Assembly (NCBI GenBank): GCA_023405135.1
Contig: JAEXYZ010000045.1
Location: 33,880-97,879 of the forward strand
Source of the DNA: Bacillota bacterium
Lineage (GTDB): Bacteria > Bacillota > Bacilli > Bacillales_A > Planococcaceae
DNA length: 64,000 bases
Reading direction: 5' to 3'
Shown in pieces: positions 9,963-18,627 of this stretch; position 1 is the stretch's first letter; each line of letters opens with the position of its first letter. Under the pieces are notes generated by a model that saw only the letters and a program-made list of their open reading frames with translations, did not search any database and was not told the DNA's origin. The position numbers and the translations under genes were made by a program.

Positions 9963-10414
9963 GGATCTGATACCTCTTTATTCTTTTTACGTGTCATCAT
10001 TTGATAAATTTTAATACAAATAAATACGATGAACACGATTGCTAAGGCATTGATCGCAAAGCCTAAAAGATTACCGATTAGCCCCATGTCAGAGAATAAA
10101 CTACCAAATAGTAATCCTGCTAAACCACCAATAAACAAACCTCTCATGAGACCACCAGAAGTGAAACCTCCAGCTTTTGTCGTATTCGTAGTTGATTTGT
10201 TTGTTGTTGTCGATTTATTAACTGTTGAATTCGATCCAGAATCGTTATTTTGATTATAGTTATTTGTCCCTGTATTATTATTGCTATTAAAGCTTTTCTT
10301 TCCAGACTTGTACGATTTTGCTTCAACAGTTTGAACATCATCGACAAGAATAACTGAACCTAAACTTGAGAACGCTAAAGTAAAGGCCATAAGTATTGCT
10401 GAAAGTTTTTTCAT
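9950..10414 (-). CDS. Small secreted/membrane protein with Asn/Ser/Thr-rich linker
   Basis: The 154-residue product starts with a signal-like segment (about 1-32, ending near VEAKS). A low-complexity linker rich in Asn, Thr, Ser and Gln spans about 33-83. A glycine-rich hydrophobic stretch (GGLMRGLFIGGLAGLLFG, about 88-105) and a second membrane helix (about 115-138) precede a basic tail. This layout resembles the N-terminal part of bacterial Tim44-like membrane proteins. The ribosome site GGAGGAA lies upstream of the ATG. It is coupled by overlap to the DUF2653 gene. The function is unknown. Confidence 0.7.
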   Translation of the reverse strand: MKKLSAILMAFTLAFSSLGSVILVDDVQTVEAKSYKSGKKSFNSNNNTGTNNYNQNNDSGSNSTVNKSTTTNKSTTNTTKAGGFTSGGLMRGLFIGGLAGLLFGSLFSDMGLIGNLLGFAINALAIVFIVFICIKIYQMMTRKKNKEVSDPWKR

Positions 10415-10635
10415 TTAGCTAAATTCCTCCATCCATGTAATTACTCTATAAGTATACCAAATTATATTGAATGAAAAAAATAAATACTCTGTTCAATCTA
10501 TGTCATTAGTATGAAAACAATTATTGTAAAAAATACTTCGTTTAAGATGAATTTATTTGAATTTCTTCCATTTCTATATGTGACAAAGTATGATAGAACA
10601 GTAAATAGTTTTCGAAAATGAAAGGATGAAATAGG

Positions 10636-10899
10636 TTGCAAGATAAACGTTTTAAAGTTGCAAACCGTGAAGCATTAATTGGTGTAGTGCTTGTCATTAT
10701 TAATTTTGCTATATGGTTTGGCTTTGCCTATGGATTAGGTTCAGGTAATCCAACTGAATATTCATATGTTTTCGGTTTTCCTGCATGGTTTTTCTATAGT
10801 TGCATTGCAGGGACGATTTTTATGATTGTTCTAATTTGGCTTTCAATTAAATTGTTTTTCAAAGATATTCCTTTTCATGAAGAGGAGGAAAAACAATGA
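10636..10899 (+). CDS. yhdT: YhdT family small membrane protein
   Basis: The 87-residue protein has two membrane helices, at about 12-33 and 45-74, joined by GSGNPTEYSYVFGFPAWFF, which is the hallmark of the YhdT (DUF997) family. The family is found next to panF in many bacteria, and here the stop overlaps the panF start (ATGA at 10896-10899), so the two are translationally coupled. The start is TTG after AAAGGATG. It probably assists or accompanies the pantothenate symporter, but no activity is established. Confidence 0.85.
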   Translation: MQDKRFKVANREALIGVVLVIINFAIWFGFAYGLGSGNPTEYSYVFGFPAWFFYSCIAGTIFMIVLIWLSIKLFFKDIPFHEEEEKQ

Positions 10900-12344
10900 T
10901 TCATTGGCAAGTTATTATTCCACTTATCATTTTTTTAATCATTATTTTTTGTATAGGCTTTTGGGTTAATAAACATGTACGTTTATCCAATTCATTCTTA
11001 CAGGAATATTTCCTTGGTGGACGCGAAATGGGTGGTTTTCTATTAGCGATGACTATGATGGCGACATATGGTAGTGCTTCGAGTTTTATCGGTGGACCTG
11101 GTGTGTCATATAATTTAGGTTTAGGCTGGGTTTTACTTGCCATGGCCCAATTACCAGCAGGTTATTTTGTACTGATGATTTTAGGGAAAAAGTTTGCTAT
11201 TATTTCACGCCGCTATGAAGCGATTACATTAATTGATTTTCTTAAAAAGCGATATGACAGTAATGTAGTTGTATTACTTTCTGCACTCAGTATTATCATT
11301 TTCCTATTTGCCTCAATGACTGCTCAATGGGTTGGGGGAGCACGCTTAATAGAATCGTTGACTGGCTTAAATTATACAGTGGCCTTACTTATTTTTGCTG
11401 TAACGGTGTTAGTTTATGTTATTATTGGGGGTTTTCGTGCTGTAGCTTTAACAGATGCTATGCAAGGCTCAGTGATGATTATTGGAACAATTATTTTGTT
11501 AATCGGGACAATTATAGCAGGTGGGGGAATAGAGAATATTATGGATTCCCTTGTAAATGAAAATCCTCAGATGTTATCACCATTTGGATCTGACGGATCA
11601 TTAACGCCACTTTATGTTTCAACTTTTTGGATATTAATTGGTCTTGGGGTAATTGGATTACCTCAAATTGCAGTTCGTGCTATGAGTTATAAAGATTCGA
11701 AAAGTTTACATCGCGCTATTCTAATTGGCACAATTGGAATCGGAACAATTATGTTCGGAATGCATTTAATTGGGGTACTTGCTCGTCCTGTTATACCAGG
11801 TATAGAAATTGGTGATAAAGTGATGCCTACCCTTACACTGGAAGTATTACCACCACTGCTAGCTGGAATCGTACTTGCTGCTCCTATGGCTGCTATTATG
11901 TCAACTGTTAATGCATTATTAATGTTAGTAAGTTCAACAATAGTAAAGGATTTATATTTAAACTTTATTAATCCAACTGCTTCTGAAAAGCAAATTAAAA
12001 CAAGAAGCTATTGGGTGACAACAATAATCGGACTAGCTGTCGTCTTTTTTGCATTAAAACCGCCTGAATTTTTAATCACTTTAAACATATATGCATTTGG
12101 AGGCTTAGAATCAGCCTTTTTATGGTCTGTTGTATTTGGTCTCTATTGGAAAAAGGCAAATAAATATGGTGCAATTGCATCTATGATTACTGGCTTAGTT
12201 TTGTATATTTATATCTATCTAGAATTAACGAATATTTTTGGAATGCATTCGGTAACGATTCCCGTTGTCGTCTCATGTTTGGTATTCGTAATTGTAAGTC
12301 TTGCAACACAACAAAAATCTGGAATAGATCAAAATGCGATTTAA
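10896..12344 (+). CDS. panF: Sodium/pantothenate symporter
   Basis: The 482-residue polytopic protein of the sodium:solute symporter family has about 13 membrane helices. The SSS signature region includes GGREMGGFLLAMTMMATYGS near residues 42-61 and GGFRAVALTDAMQG near 178-191. It would import pantothenate, the coenzyme A precursor, using the sodium gradient. The assignment to PanF rather than another SSS member rests on coupling to the upstream yhdT gene and on length. No terminator is obvious before the next gene, 57 nt away. Confidence 0.88.
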   Translation: MIHWQVIIPLIIFLIIIFCIGFWVNKHVRLSNSFLQEYFLGGREMGGFLLAMTMMATYGSASSFIGGPGVSYNLGLGWVLLAMAQLPAGYFVLMILGKKFAIISRRYEAITLIDFLKKRYDSNVVVLLSALSIIIFLFASMTAQWVGGARLIESLTGLNYTVALLIFAVTVLVYVIIGGFRAVALTDAMQGSVMIIGTIILLIGTIIAGGGIENIMDSLVNENPQMLSPFGSDGSLTPLYVSTFWILIGLGVIGLPQIAVRAMSYKDSKSLHRAILIGTIGIGTIMFGMHLIGVLARPVIPGIEIGDKVMPTLTLEVLPPLLAGIVLAAPMAAIMSTVNALLMLVSSTIVKDLYLNFINPTASEKQIKTRSYWVTTIIGLAVVFFALKPPEFLITLNIYAFGGLESAFLWSVVFGLYWKKANKYGAIASMITGLVLYIYIYLELTNIFGMHSVTIPVVVSCLVFVIVSLATQQKSGIDQNAI

Positions 12345-12401
12345 ATGGGGACTTTCACAACGAAATGACCAGAAACTAAAATTTGAAAGGGGTCATTTCA
12401 T

Positions 12402-12983
12402 ATGGCAAATGTAGAAAAGAAACAATATAATGGGATAATTTTATTAACGGGATATTTACAGCGTTTATTTGTATCGGAAACTATTCATCGTCGGCTTGGT
12501 GAAACTCAAAAACCCGAACCATTGAAATTAGCAAAAGAATTATTAGATGAAGCATATAAGATTTTACCTGTATTTGAGAAAACTCATAGGTTGACGAATG
12601 AGCAAAAAGAACAACTTCAAAAAATTTCAACACAAACGGATGACTTGATGGCTACATACTTCAAAGGAGAACCTTACTCATTAAATCAAAAAATCGCTAT
12701 CGTAGGCTCTTCGTTATATGCTGAGCAACATGTCAATGCAGGTATTGTACGGTTGGGACAATTATTTAATGTTGAGGTAAATCGAGATTTTCATATGCGA
12801 ATTAAATTTTATGAAGAGCGAACTAAGATGATTGATTATTTAGTTTATACGATTGAACAAAAAGAGCAAATTGATGAAAAGATGATTAATGTCATCGATT
12901 CATTGTTCAATGATGTTATGCGAAACAAAGAGTTTATATTGAATGATTTAAAACAAATACCACTAATGCTTGAGTTTGAATAA
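12402..12983 (+). CDS. Helical protein of unknown function
   Basis: The 193-residue product looks all-helical and soluble, with amphipathic segments rich in Lys, Glu and Gln (for example KELLDEAYKILPVFEK). No motif or signal is recognised. The ATG follows AAAGGGG by 9 nt. It is separated by 57 nt from panF and could share that transcript. A strong bidirectional terminator stands between it and the convergent nuclease gene. It is a credible gene with no assignable role. Confidence 0.6.
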   Translation: MANVEKKQYNGIILLTGYLQRLFVSETIHRRLGETQKPEPLKLAKELLDEAYKILPVFEKTHRLTNEQKEQLQKISTQTDDLMATYFKGEPYSLNQKIAIVGSSLYAEQHVNAGIVRLGQLFNVEVNRDFHMRIKFYEERTKMIDYLVYTIEQKEQIDEKMINVIDSLFNDVMRNKEFILNDLKQIPLMLEFE

Positions 12984-12985
12984 AC

Positions 12986-13020
12986 AAAAGCGAATCGAAT
13001 AAAAATTTCGATTCGCTTTT
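12986..13020. terminator. Bidirectional terminator
   Basis: AAAAGCGAATCGA (12986-12998) pairs with TCGATTCGCTTTT (13008-13020), with A and T runs on the two sides, between two convergent genes. Confidence 0.92.
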
Positions 13021-13024
13021 GTTT

Positions 13025-13396
13025 TTAATAAAATACTTTTTCGATATTATATTTTGCGCGGAACGTATTAATGGCATATGTTTCGTAAATTTCACGTTCC
13101 ATTGGGTCTTCAATTTCATACACTTCGATTTTATAAATTTCGTCGCGATGATTTTTCATCGGTGAAACATTATCTTCAAAATGTTTTTTAATACGCTGAC
13201 GAATTTTACGTGCTTTTCCGACAAACAGCAGCTCATTCGCCTTATTATAAAAGAAGAAAAGCCCGCCTTTTTCACGAGTGATTTTATGGAAATCAATAAA
13301 ACCGTGGTAAGGTGTGATTGGTACATCTCCTTCTTTTAGCTCTTGGTTACGTTGATAAATGACAACATCTGGTTTTGGAAATTCAATTTTGATCAA
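13025..13396 (-). CDS. GIY-YIG domain nuclease (UvrC N-terminal-like)
   Basis: The 123-residue product corresponds to a single GIY-YIG endonuclease module, as in the N-terminus of UvrC. The core runs GGLFFFY (44-50), then LFVGKA (57-62), an Arg/Lys helix RQRIKKH (66-72) and a late acidic EREIYE (100-105) that can supply the metal-binding Glu. The first motif is altered from GIY to GLF/FFY. Bacillus relatives are annotated as nucleotide-excision-repair-type endonucleases. There is no partner gene and it is convergent with the preceding gene. A role in DNA repair is inferred from the family only. Confidence 0.8.
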   Translation of the reverse strand: MIKIEFPKPDVVIYQRNQELKEGDVPITPYHGFIDFHKITREKGGLFFFYNKANELLFVGKARKIRQRIKKHFEDNVSPMKNHRDEIYKIEVYEIEDPMEREIYETYAINTFRAKYNIEKVFY

Positions 13397-13565
13397 GCTT
13401 ATTTCACGTCCTTTATTAATCTAACAAATAAACTACAGTAATTTTTTCACACTATCATTTAATATTATGACCTATTATGTAATTTAGTATTACCATTATA
13501 GCTTTAAAATAGTGAAAAGTGGTACTTTTTAAGAAAAAAACAGATAGATGAATAATAAATTTAGT

Positions 13566-13593
13566 CCTTGTATTTTATATACAAGGTTTTTTT
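13566..13593 (+). terminator. Orphan terminator-like hairpin
   Basis: CCTTGTAT (13566-13573) pairs perfectly with ATACAAGG (13579-13586) and is followed by seven T. No + strand gene lies upstream, because the nearest gene is on the minus strand, so it may end a small RNA or readthrough transcription. Confidence 0.6.
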
Positions 13594-13791
13594 ATTGTTT
13601 TAGATAAAATTTCACTTTAGGTTAACCATTTGGAAAAAGTAAATTTTCTTCTAGTGTTAGTCACCCATCCCTCAAGGTGCTACATGCAGCTGGCGGGGCT
13701 AAGGCAAAATCCATTTTGCAACAAGTAACCGCAAAGCATTGATTTTAAACATTAGTACAGAAGAAATATTTAAATTTTAAAATAATTAATA

Positions 13792-13853
13792 TTGAAAATA
13801 TTCAGACTAGTCTTTATAATTACATTAACCAATATTAGAAACAGTGGTTCTTA
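13792..13853 (+). promoter_or_regulatory. hyuA promoter with candidate IclR operator
   Basis: TTGAAA (13792-13797), exactly 17 nt, then TATAAT (13815-13820) form a near-consensus sigma-A promoter. An imperfect palindrome, TAGAAACAGTGGTTCTTA (13836-13853), sits just downstream of the predicted start. It closely matches the perfect palindrome before the IclR gene at 17777-17793, so the regulator probably represses here. Confidence 0.75.
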
Positions 13854-13892
13854 TATAGGTACAAAACTAAATAGAGGAGGGTGATTTAACTA

Positions 13893-15938
13893 ATGAGAAT
13901 AGCTACAGACATTGGAGGAACATTTACGGATCTAGTATTTATGGATAATGAAGGCAATTTTGGAACTGCTAAGACACACACAACACCTTCAAATTTCGAA
14001 AATGGAGTTATTAATGTTATTGAAAAAACAAATATTGCCCCAAATACAATCGATATGTTTATACATGGCTCCACAGTCGTAATTAATGCATTAACAGAAA
14101 GAAAAGGTGCTAAGGTGGGACTTATAACAACGAAGGGTACAAAAGATATACTCGAAATCGCAAGGGGAAATCGACCTGATTTATACAATTTTCGATATCA
14201 AAAGCCAAAACCTTTTGTTGAGCGATACTTAAGATGTGAAGTGCATGAACGTTTAAATTATAAAGGGGAAATTTTAGAACCATTAAAGGAAGAAGATATT
14301 AAATCTATTATCAATTATTTTAAACAAGAGAATATAGAAGCAATTGCTGTTTGTTATTTACATTCGTATATCAATTCAGTTCATGAGAAAAGAACCATTG
14401 AAATAATTAAGGAACTTTGGCCTGAAATAGCTGTTACAGCATCTCATGAAATAACTAAGGAATGGAGAGAATACGAGAGGACTAATACAACTGTATTAAA
14501 TTCTTATGTAAAGCCAATAACAAGTTCGTATATTGATCGATTAAAAAATAAATTTAATGAAAATGAGATAAATGCAAATTCTTATATTATGCAATCAAAT
14601 GGGGGTACGACTACGTTTAATAATGCAAAAAATTCCCCAATTAACCTTGTAGAATCTGGTCCTGTTGCAGGTATATATGGTGCTGCTGTACTTGGACAAT
14701 TTTTAGGAGAGGACAATATTATTGCATTTGATATTGGTGGCACGACGGCGAAATGTTCTTTAATAAGCAATGGCGAAGTGAAAGTAACAACTGATTATTA
14801 TATTGATAAAACTCAGAAAACAGCGGGATATCCTATTAAAGTACCTGTTGTTGATATAGTTGAAATTGGAAATGGAGGAGGATCTATTGCGTGGATTAAT
14901 GAAGCAGGTTCTTTAAAAGTTGGACCACAATCTGCAGGTGCTGTCCCAGGTCCAGTTGCATATGGTCAGGGTGGTGAAAATCCTACTACAACTGATGCAA
15001 ATCTAGTAACAGGGCGATTATCAAAAGATAATTTCGATTTTGAAGTTGATATTGAGAAAGTTAGAAATTCAATTCAGTCTAAAGTTTCATCTTTTTATGA
15101 CCTTTCGATCGAAGAAGGAGCATTAGGGATCATTGATATTGCTAATTCAAATATGTTAAATGCATTGAAATTAATTTCTACAAGAAAAGGTTATGATCCA
15201 AAAGAGTTTACAATGATAGCCTTTGGTGGAGGCGGTCCAATGCATGCTACTGAATTAGCAGCAGAATTAGGTGTAAAAAAAGTTATTATTCCAATTGCCT
15301 CATCAGTATTTTCGGCATGGGGAATGTTAATGTCAGATTTGCGTCATGATTATATACAAACAAAAGTTGTTGAATTAAACAATATTAAATTAAATGATTT
15401 TAACAATTATTGGAATGAGATGGAGGATAAAGCATTAAATGAGTTTAAAGAAGAAGGAATGAAAAATGAGCAAATACTATTTTCTAGATTTGTAGATATG
15501 CGTTATATCGGACAAGAACATACTGTAAAAGTACCAATTCCATCAGTTAAACTTGAAAATTCCCACTTGGAAGATATTGTTTCACAGTTCCATCAATTAC
15601 ATGAAAAGAACTATACATTCAATCTCCCAAATACACCAACTGAAATAGTTAACTTACATTTAATTGGTTTTGGAAAACTTAAGAAACCAAAAATTACCCG
15701 AATTGATTATAAAGGTCTTCAATTGGAAGAGGCACTAAAAGAATATCGAGAAGTTTATTTTAGAAATTATGGTTGGATATCCACACCAATATATAATCGA
15801 GAATTGTTAGAACCTAATATGAAAATTATAGGTCCTGCAATAATTGAAGAGAGAAGTACTTCTACAATCGTTCATACAAACCAACAAGCAGTAATTGATG
15901 AGTATGGGAATTTAATTATTACAATTGAGGTGAATTAA
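13893..15938 (+). CDS. hyuA: Hydantoinase/oxoprolinase family subunit A
   Basis: The 681-residue protein is an ATP-dependent amidohydrolase subunit of the HyuA/5-oxoprolinase/acetone-carboxylase-beta family. The N-terminal phosphate-binding motif is DIGGTFTD (6-13), and a second actin-like motif, AFDIGGTTAKCS, lies near 280. The glycine-rich stretches GNGGGSIAW and AFGGGGPMHA are also typical. With HyuB it would open cyclic amides such as 5-oxoproline, hydantoins or N-methylhydantoin at the cost of ATP, or carboxylate a ketone. Substrate cannot be read from sequence. The ATG follows GAGGAGGG, and it lies 1 nt before hyuB. The adjacent transporter, peptidase and racemase favour a cyclic amide or peptide-derived substrate over a ketone. 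Confidence 0.88.
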   Translation: MRIATDIGGTFTDLVFMDNEGNFGTAKTHTTPSNFENGVINVIEKTNIAPNTIDMFIHGSTVVINALTERKGAKVGLITTKGTKDILEIARGNRPDLYNFRYQKPKPFVERYLRCEVHERLNYKGEILEPLKEEDIKSIINYFKQENIEAIAVCYLHSYINSVHEKRTIEIIKELWPEIAVTASHEITKEWREYERTNTTVLNSYVKPITSSYIDRLKNKFNENEINANSYIMQSNGGTTTFNNAKNSPINLVESGPVAGIYGAAVLGQFLGEDNIIAFDIGGTTAKCSLISNGEVKVTTDYYIDKTQKTAGYPIKVPVVDIVEIGNGGGSIAWINEAGSLKVGPQSAGAVPGPVAYGQGGENPTTTDANLVTGRLSKDNFDFEVDIEKVRNSIQSKVSSFYDLSIEEGALGIIDIANSNMLNALKLISTRKGYDPKEFTMIAFGGGGPMHATELAAELGVKKVIIPIASSVFSAWGMLMSDLRHDYIQTKVVELNNIKLNDFNNYWNEMEDKALNEFKEEGMKNEQILFSRFVDMRYIGQEHTVKVPIPSVKLENSHLEDIVSQFHQLHEKNYTFNLPNTPTEIVNLHLIGFGKLKKPKITRIDYKGLQLEEALKEYREVYFRNYGWISTPIYNRELLEPNMKIIGPAIIEERSTSTIVHTNQQAVIDEYGNLIITIEVN

Positions 15939-15939
15939 A

Positions 15940-17694
15940 TTGATAACTTCAGAGACTACAAATGTGAATCCGTTTAAATTGGAAGTCATTAAGGATTCAC
16001 TTTTATCTATTGGAGATGAAATGTTTTTTGCACTCGCAAGAACTTCCATGAGTCCAATGTTTTATGAGGTTTTAGACTATGCTTGTGGTTTAACAAGTAA
16101 TAAAGGTGATTTAATAAGTCAGGGGAACGGCGTAACAAGTTTTATTGGAATGTTAAGTCCAATGGTTCAGTCTGTATTAAATAAATTTGATAATGGTAAA
16201 AGTTTAAATGAAGGTGACATTATTATTATAAATGATCCCTATGTGGGAGGAGGCTCACATTTATCGGATGTAGGGTTGGTTATGCCGATTTTTTATAAAG
16301 GTGAATTAGTAGCCTTTTCTGCAAACAAGGGTCATTGGACTGAGGTAGGTGGTAAGGATCCAGGTTCCTTTACAAATGATGCAACTGAAATCTATCAAGA
16401 AGGCTTACAATTACCAGGAGTTAAACTTTTTGATAAAGGAGTAATTAATCAAAGTTTAATAGATATAATTTCGGTGAACGTACGATTACCTGATTTATCA
16501 CTCGGTGATATGTGGGCGCAAGTTGCAGCTCTTAAGACAGGTGCAAAACGATTTATAGAATTATGTGATAAAAATTCTAAAGAATATGTTATAGAGGCAA
16601 TTGATCAATTGTTAAAACAAGGTAAAAAATTAGCGGAAAAGGAGTTACAAAACCTTCCAAAGGGAACTTTTGAAGCAGAGGATTTTATTGAATCAGATCC
16701 CGAAAAAGGTGGCCCTTATCCAATAAAAGTAAAGATTACTATTACTGATAATGAATTTATTTGTGATTTTCGAGGAAGTCATCCACAGGTAACGAATCCA
16801 GTAAACTGTTCTTATTATGGGCTTTTAGCAAGTGTTCGAGTTATGTATTTAGCTGTTATGCAATTCGACCAAGATATAAATGAAGGTGTATTTTATCCCC
16901 TACAAATCATCACAGATGAGAAATCAATATTATCAGCAGAACGTCCAGCTCCTGTATCCATGAATTTTGAAGGAAGATTAGGTGGAGCGGAATTAATTTG
17001 GAAGGCATTAGCACCTTCTTTACCAGACCGACTAACTGCAGGACATTTATTATCGGTATGTTCAGTTGTGTTAAGTGGTACACATCAAGATACTAATAAC
17101 CAATTTCTTATTGTTGAACCATCAGTTGGTGGTTGGGGTGCTGGTAAAGATATGGATGGACAGAGGGGGCAGTTTTGTATGGGGGACGGAGAAACATATA
17201 ACATCCCGATGGAAATTGCAGAGGCTAGGTACGGAATATTGGTAAAAGAATACGGTCTACGTTGTGATGGCAAAGGAGCAGGTGAGTATATTGGTGGCTC
17301 AGGAGTTATCCGATCTTATATATCATTAACTGATGATCAAAGTCTATCTGTTATTTTTGGTCGTCATCAAATATCACCATGGGGAATGAATGGTGGTGAA
17401 GAGGGTTCAACGAGTTATTTAAAAGTAATTACTGCCGATGGAAATGAAACGAATCCAATTGGAGTTACGACAAGATATTCCTTAAATAAAGGTGATACAG
17501 TTCAACTTGTAACTGCAACTGGTGGAGGGTTTGGTAATCCATTAAAAAGACCTGTTGATAAAATTATCCGTGATGTAAAAAATGGTTATTACTCAATTGA
17601 ACAAGCAAAAGAAAAATACGGAGTTATTATTAATTCAAAAACATTAGAATGTATTGATTATACATCTAATAGAAAGTCTATTAAAAACATGTGA
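15940..17694 (+). CDS. hyuB: Hydantoinase/oxoprolinase family subunit B
   Basis: The 584-residue product is the HyuB/HyuB-like alpha partner. It shows the family block INDPYVGGGSHLSDVGLVMP near residues 97-116, DFRGSHPQVTNPVN near 276, and a C-terminal TGGGFGNPLKRP. Its length is normal. The start is TTG, 8 nt after a GAGGTG site inside the end of hyuA, so the two are tightly coupled and should form one complex. N-methylhydantoinase, 5-oxoprolinase and acetophenone/acetone carboxylase all use this subunit pair, so the EC number stays open. No terminator follows before the IclR promoter. Confidence 0.88.
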   Translation: MITSETTNVNPFKLEVIKDSLLSIGDEMFFALARTSMSPMFYEVLDYACGLTSNKGDLISQGNGVTSFIGMLSPMVQSVLNKFDNGKSLNEGDIIIINDPYVGGGSHLSDVGLVMPIFYKGELVAFSANKGHWTEVGGKDPGSFTNDATEIYQEGLQLPGVKLFDKGVINQSLIDIISVNVRLPDLSLGDMWAQVAALKTGAKRFIELCDKNSKEYVIEAIDQLLKQGKKLAEKELQNLPKGTFEAEDFIESDPEKGGPYPIKVKITITDNEFICDFRGSHPQVTNPVNCSYYGLLASVRVMYLAVMQFDQDINEGVFYPLQIITDEKSILSAERPAPVSMNFEGRLGGAELIWKALAPSLPDRLTAGHLLSVCSVVLSGTHQDTNNQFLIVEPSVGGWGAGKDMDGQRGQFCMGDGETYNIPMEIAEARYGILVKEYGLRCDGKGAGEYIGGSGVIRSYISLTDDQSLSVIFGRHQISPWGMNGGEEGSTSYLKVITADGNETNPIGVTTRYSLNKGDTVQLVTATGGGFGNPLKRPVDKIIRDVKNGYYSIEQAKEKYGVIINSKTLECIDYTSNRKSIKNM

Positions 17695-17739
17695 GAAAGT
17701 CCTTTAATAATAGTTTTAATTTTCTAAATAGTATTGTAA

Positions 17740-17793
17740 TTGAAAAAGTAATGTGTAAAAATAATATTATTAAATTTAGAAACACTGTTTCTA
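17740..17793 (+). promoter_or_regulatory. iclR promoter with palindromic operator
   Basis: TTGAAA (17740-17745), a 16-nt spacer and TAATAT (17762-17767) precede a perfect 17-bp palindrome TAGAAACACTGTTTCTA (17777-17793). The palindrome lies between the -10 and the ribosome site, the usual position for autorepression. Confidence 0.72.
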
Positions 17794-17809
17794 TTTAGGA
17801 AGTGATCAC

Positions 17810-18556
17810 ATGTTAAAAACACTTGATAATTCGTTGAAAATTTTAAATTGTTTTACAAAGGAAAAGCCGACATGGGGAGTTAGAGAGCTGGCGCAGGAAG
17901 TGAATATTAGTCATTCTGTTGTGTATAGAATTCTTAAAACTTTCGAAAAGCATGGATTTATAAGACAGGATAGGAAAACAGAACGGTATGAAATCGGTAT
18001 TCGTTTTTTAGAATTCAGTATTATAGCGAAAGATTTATTCCCTATAAATGAAGAAATTAAAGAAATAATGGAGGCATTAAGTAACGAGGTAGAAGAGTTT
18101 ATTTTTTTAACTTGGCTCGATAATAATGAGTGTTTATGTTTAGAAGTCGTAGAAGTTCAACACAGTGTTAAATTCACAGTAGAGAACGGTAGTAGAACAC
18201 CCATTTACGCAGGTGCTAGTAATAAAGTAATCATGGCATATCTTTCAGATGATGAAATTGAAACCATAATTAATGATGGTTTAAAGCCTATAACACCTTT
18301 TACAAATGTAGAACCTGAAAATTTGAAGAAAGACATAAAAGATATTCGTAAAAAAGGCTATTGTCTAACCATAGGTGAATTTAATGAGGACGTAACTGGG
18401 CTAGCAGTTCCATTATTTAATAAAGATGGAAATATCATTGCCTCTTTAACGATAGCAGGACCGACGTACCGTATAAGTGAAGAAAAAATTCAACATTTTT
18501 TGCCACATTTAATGGATGCAAGAGACAAAATCCAGCCATTTATTAAATATTTTTAA
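17810..18556 (+). CDS. IclR family transcriptional regulator
   Basis: The 248-residue product has the two-domain IclR layout. An N-terminal winged helix-turn-helix (about 6-60) contains WGVRELAQEVNISHSVVYR, and an effector-binding domain (about 75-245) ends with GEFNEDVTGLAVPLFNKDG and a SLTIAGPTYRIS strand. It sits between hyuAB and the ABC transporter on the same strand. The shared palindromes before hyuA and before its own gene indicate that it controls both. The ATG follows AGGAAGTG. The inducer is probably the imported substrate or its product; that part is inference. Confidence 0.92.
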   Translation: MLKTLDNSLKILNCFTKEKPTWGVRELAQEVNISHSVVYRILKTFEKHGFIRQDRKTERYEIGIRFLEFSIIAKDLFPINEEIKEIMEALSNEVEEFIFLTWLDNNECLCLEVVEVQHSVKFTVENGSRTPIYAGASNKVIMAYLSDDEIETIINDGLKPITPFTNVEPENLKKDIKDIRKKGYCLTIGEFNEDVTGLAVPLFNKDGNIIASLTIAGPTYRISEEKIQHFLPHLMDARDKIQPFIKYF

Positions 18557-18627
18557 ATTGAATTAGGATTGGAAGGGGAAGTATTATTTTCTTTCTATAA
18601 AAAACTTTTCATAAAGGAAGTGTTAAT

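Larger units (their letters stand above)
13397..13892. other. Intergenic region upstream of the hyu cluster
   Basis: This 496-nt stretch holds an orphan terminator-like hairpin (13566-13593) and a relatively GC-rich block at about 13650-13745. In one + frame the block reads SHPSLKVLHAAGGAKAKS and continues to a TGA at 13740 without a start codon. The hyuA promoter and IclR operator follow. The GC-rich block looks foreign to its very AT-rich surroundings and may be a repeat or gene remnant. I see no complete gene here. Confidence 0.5.
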
